A DNA stretch of 64,000 nucleotides. Origin: Varroa destructor. Taxonomy: Eukaryota; Arthropoda; Arachnida; Mesostigmata; Varroidae. The position numbers were made by a program, and so were the translations under genes. The notes under the pieces were generated by a model that ran no database searches, was not told the DNA's origin, and saw only the letters and a list, made by a program, of their open reading frames with translations. The stretch is from assembly GCF_002443255.2 (NCBI RefSeq), contig NW_019211454.1:17141037-17205036 (forward strand), in the 5' to 3' direction. Positions 61,201-64,000 of this stretch are shown here, in pieces (within the stretch, counting starts at the first letter, position 1; every line of letters begins with the position of its first letter).

Positions 61201-64000
61201 TTCGTCGCCATCATATACCGTCTCCGCGAAAAAGACTAAAATGAAGAATGAAGAAAATATAGTCCGCAAGGCCAAGTCTGAAAACGCGAATGAGCACGGC
61301 GAGAACTTCGCCAGGAAAACGAATCCCGGAAACCAGGAGACCGACCACGAGTAAAAACAGGAAGACTGCAACTGGGGAAAAAGACATCACCGTTGGCTGA
61401 TGCTGGCAAAAAAACGCAGAGTACAATATACAAAACGTCAGAGTTAAACAAAGAATAATTAATGCGGCAGCGCCTTACAGACGAGATAAATAGTGAAAGA
61501 ATTGAATCTCTTGTTTTTTATTCTTTCAAAGAAACAGGACGAGGGGTAGAGGATGCCGTAGACTGCGGAAGAGGCAGCGTCCTTCTGACGGCGCGTGGGC
61601 ATGCTTAGGCGCATATTAAAACAGCGTTAGATGGTCGTTGTGGAACACGAACGTTTCATGCACAATGGCAAAAACCGTGTATGAAGAACTTTGTAAAAGA
61701 CACGGAGAATGCAGCTCACATGAAACGGAAACATAACTCGAAAAGGACACTTGAGAGGGTTGCAGATGAAAAAAATCTAGGGAGAACCGTTCGATTTATT
61801 TTCACTTAGGTTTTTCTCGTCCTCTTTCTCCCCAAAAAATAACTTAAACAAAGGGAACAGTCAGTAACTGCATTAGCAAGCCAGGCCCCAGTCGCTGGAC
61901 GCGCTACCCAAGACAAGGAATGGCATCTCTAGTTGTTGCAAAACTGTGGCGCCGTTGGTAACCATGGTTACAAGCTCTGTCAAAATTCCCGATGAAGAGA
62001 GGTATCGACGGGTCCCTTCGCTGAGGAACGTCCTGGGAACAAGACTTTCGAATTCGATATGAAATGCAAAAACTCGAGAAAAAGATGAGGAAATGGAAAG
62101 CAAAAAAATATATACTCGACGTGATTTGATCACTCCTTAAAAGAGCTACAATCAGGCCAAAAAGGGTTTGAGATGGAGAGGGGTTGATAACAAGGGAAAA
62201 CAATTTTATAGCCAATATAAGACGTAACGAAGTGGCTTCGATGAGCTGGTATAAGCTTATTAGGACACAGTTTAGTTTATAAATCGATCTGACACGGCAG
62301 CGCAACTTAGCAAATTATCTAGATCTAGAAATTATCTAGATAGTCGTCGAAGTTATCCTTGTCTAATAATTTAACGTAATACAATGTTGTGATATAGTAG
62401 GCATATGTTTTATAAGCTAGCACAGTTATTTGACGTTAGTTCACTGAGACTGGGGTGTTAAAGAAGTATCGAGTATTCTAAATAGCGCCATCTCGAACCA
62501 GTTCCGAAATAACCCCTTAATCAAAATTAAGCCACTTAACACTTACTTAGACAAGTAATCGTCAAGTCGATTATGAATACCCAAACAAATAAAACGCTTA
62601 TTATAAAAGCTTTTGAAGGCAGTTCCTATACGTACTCTAAATTAATTAAAAAGAATACTCCTCGTACAACCGCTGTTAGTTCTCTCCGCTTTTTTGAATT
62701 TTCTAGATACACAGTTATGTACTAATATCGAAATATGATAGGTTTTCATCTTGGAACATGGCTGTTTAACCACAGTAACATACAGAACATTTCTATCAAT
62801 ACCATTTTTGTATCTACTCATCTCGAGAACGCTAGGCTATTTAGGGTCTAACATGAACGGGACGAATCGTAGGTCAGCATAAGGTAGAGTAGCCTTTATT
62901 CCCCATCTGTAGTAATGCCCAGAAATTTAAGTACCGGACATAAAATGCAACAAAAATACTCTTATTCGTTCGCGATACTGTTTTCGACGACGCTCATCGC
63001 CAGCCTGAAACACTGATTTGTGTCGTCAGGAGTGGTACGGTATACCGCTCTGCCCAGGGGATCAGTCTTGCACCTACAACTGTTATGATATACAGCAGTT
63101 CACTAGGGGTATTATGGAGCTGAAAAAGGTGTCGGGTCAACAAAGATTCCAAGAAAACTCCCCGGACTCTTCATGCTAAACGGTCTAGTGGTGGTGGTGC
63201 ATCCATGTGTCCCTGAGCACGCTCATAAGACATACACATTGGACCGTGCCTATTTCGATATTATGATTTCGTTTTTTAAAACCTATTTACAACCTAGCTA
63301 ACTACAAGATAATGATTTAATTACATATATGTACAATAACTTTCAAATACTAAATCAAGTTATTCTCAATGTCAGATATGTTTGTTTCGTGGATAACCCA
63401 GAAAATCCCAGATTGTCCAGTGTGATTCACGACCCTGACGATCCTACTCTGACGCCATCCGCAGACAAGCAGTACACACTACAACGCTTTGGTATATAGC
63501 AAAGAGAACGTATTCTGGCAGAAGTAGAGTTGTGAGAAAGAGCACTCTAGAGGAAATGGCGGCGACTGAACTTGGAAACGCGCAGCGGACCCAGCGGGAT
63601 CCGTGTGGCTGTGTAGAGTGTGTGTGAGTTCGTCTCTGTGTGTGCGTGGATTTCTGTGTCTGGGTATCACCAGCAGGCGTTGGGCGGGATCGCCGCCCTC
63701 TGCCATGGAGCAGGACCGCAAAACGTAGCTGTTTTGGCGCTGGCGCTGCACGGTTGTGTGTGGCTGCTGTGTCATTGGTAGGTTCCGGTAGCCGGTGTCA
63801 TGGTAGGTTAGACAATAGACCGACCATTGTCGGGGCCTCTTGGAGCCTTTCGCGGATATGCTGGCATGACGGGAGCGACTATCCAATCAAGAAGATGGCA
63901 ACCTCATTCAAGCCAGGAAAAAAGGCTTGAAAATGCTTGAAATTGCAAATAAAAATAACGTTCATTAGGATGATAGGACCAAATGATAGCAGGGCAACGA
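61201..64000. other. Window end, no recognised gene
   Basis: AT-rich up to 63.5 kb, then a second GC-richer patch (63540-63900) with TG-rich sequence and open frames on both strands. A short + strand frame ending MATSFKPGKKA, from the ATG at 63895 with good start context, stops at 63930 and is of unknown meaning. Confidence 0.4.

Noticed and set aside
1..64000. CRISPR array, bacterial operon or provirus
   Set aside because: No regularly spaced repeats and no ribosome-binding-site-led gene series; spliced genes show that the DNA is eukaryotic. I noticed no LTR pair or viral gene cassette.

Overview
The window is eukaryotic nuclear DNA, most likely from an arthropod and probably a tick or mite. 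It is AT-rich, with long introns, many AT, GA and GGCT microsatellites and scattered remains of retroelements. I see no operons, no ribosome-binding-site-led reading frames and no CRISPR. The chelicerate guess rests on the ferritin gene: it encodes a cytosolic heavy-chain ferritin with no signal peptide and a complete ferroxidase centre, close to what I know of tick FER1. Insect ferritins are mostly secreted.

Two genes can be rebuilt exon by exon, both on the + strand. The first (25,457-30,199, five coding exons, 252 residues) is a homologue of the MKRN2 opposite strand protein (DUF4796), a family of unknown function; one of its introns has a GC-AG boundary. The second (45,911-52,060, four coding exons, 173 residues) is ferritin heavy chain; its 4.8-kb first intron holds a dead LINE fragment. 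A third, weaker candidate is a compact three-exon gene of 112 codons at 11,543-12,002 that I cannot name. Two single candidate first exons (15,861-15,958 and 61,092-61,166) are listed with low confidence.

Most of the rest is intergenic or intronic DNA. Seven diverged copies of one short interspersed element with tRNA-like A and B boxes lie at 7.8, 18.8, 20.4, 21.9, 25.8, 28.1 and 56.8 kb; six of them are on the - strand. Two degenerate non-LTR retrotransposon reverse transcriptases lie at about 42.75-43.55 kb (- strand) and 49.24-49.72 kb (+ strand). A 413-bp element flanked by TA with short CAGGGTG termini sits in an intron of the MKRN2OS-like gene.

From about 57.3 to 61.2 kb the base composition changes to GC-rich, low-complexity, triplet-rich sequence, which looks like the promoter and long 5' untranslated region of a gene whose body is outside or only partly inside the window. 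Most long reading frames elsewhere are chance frames or products of simple repeats. I found no functional link between the two firm genes, and no convincing novel multi-gene system.
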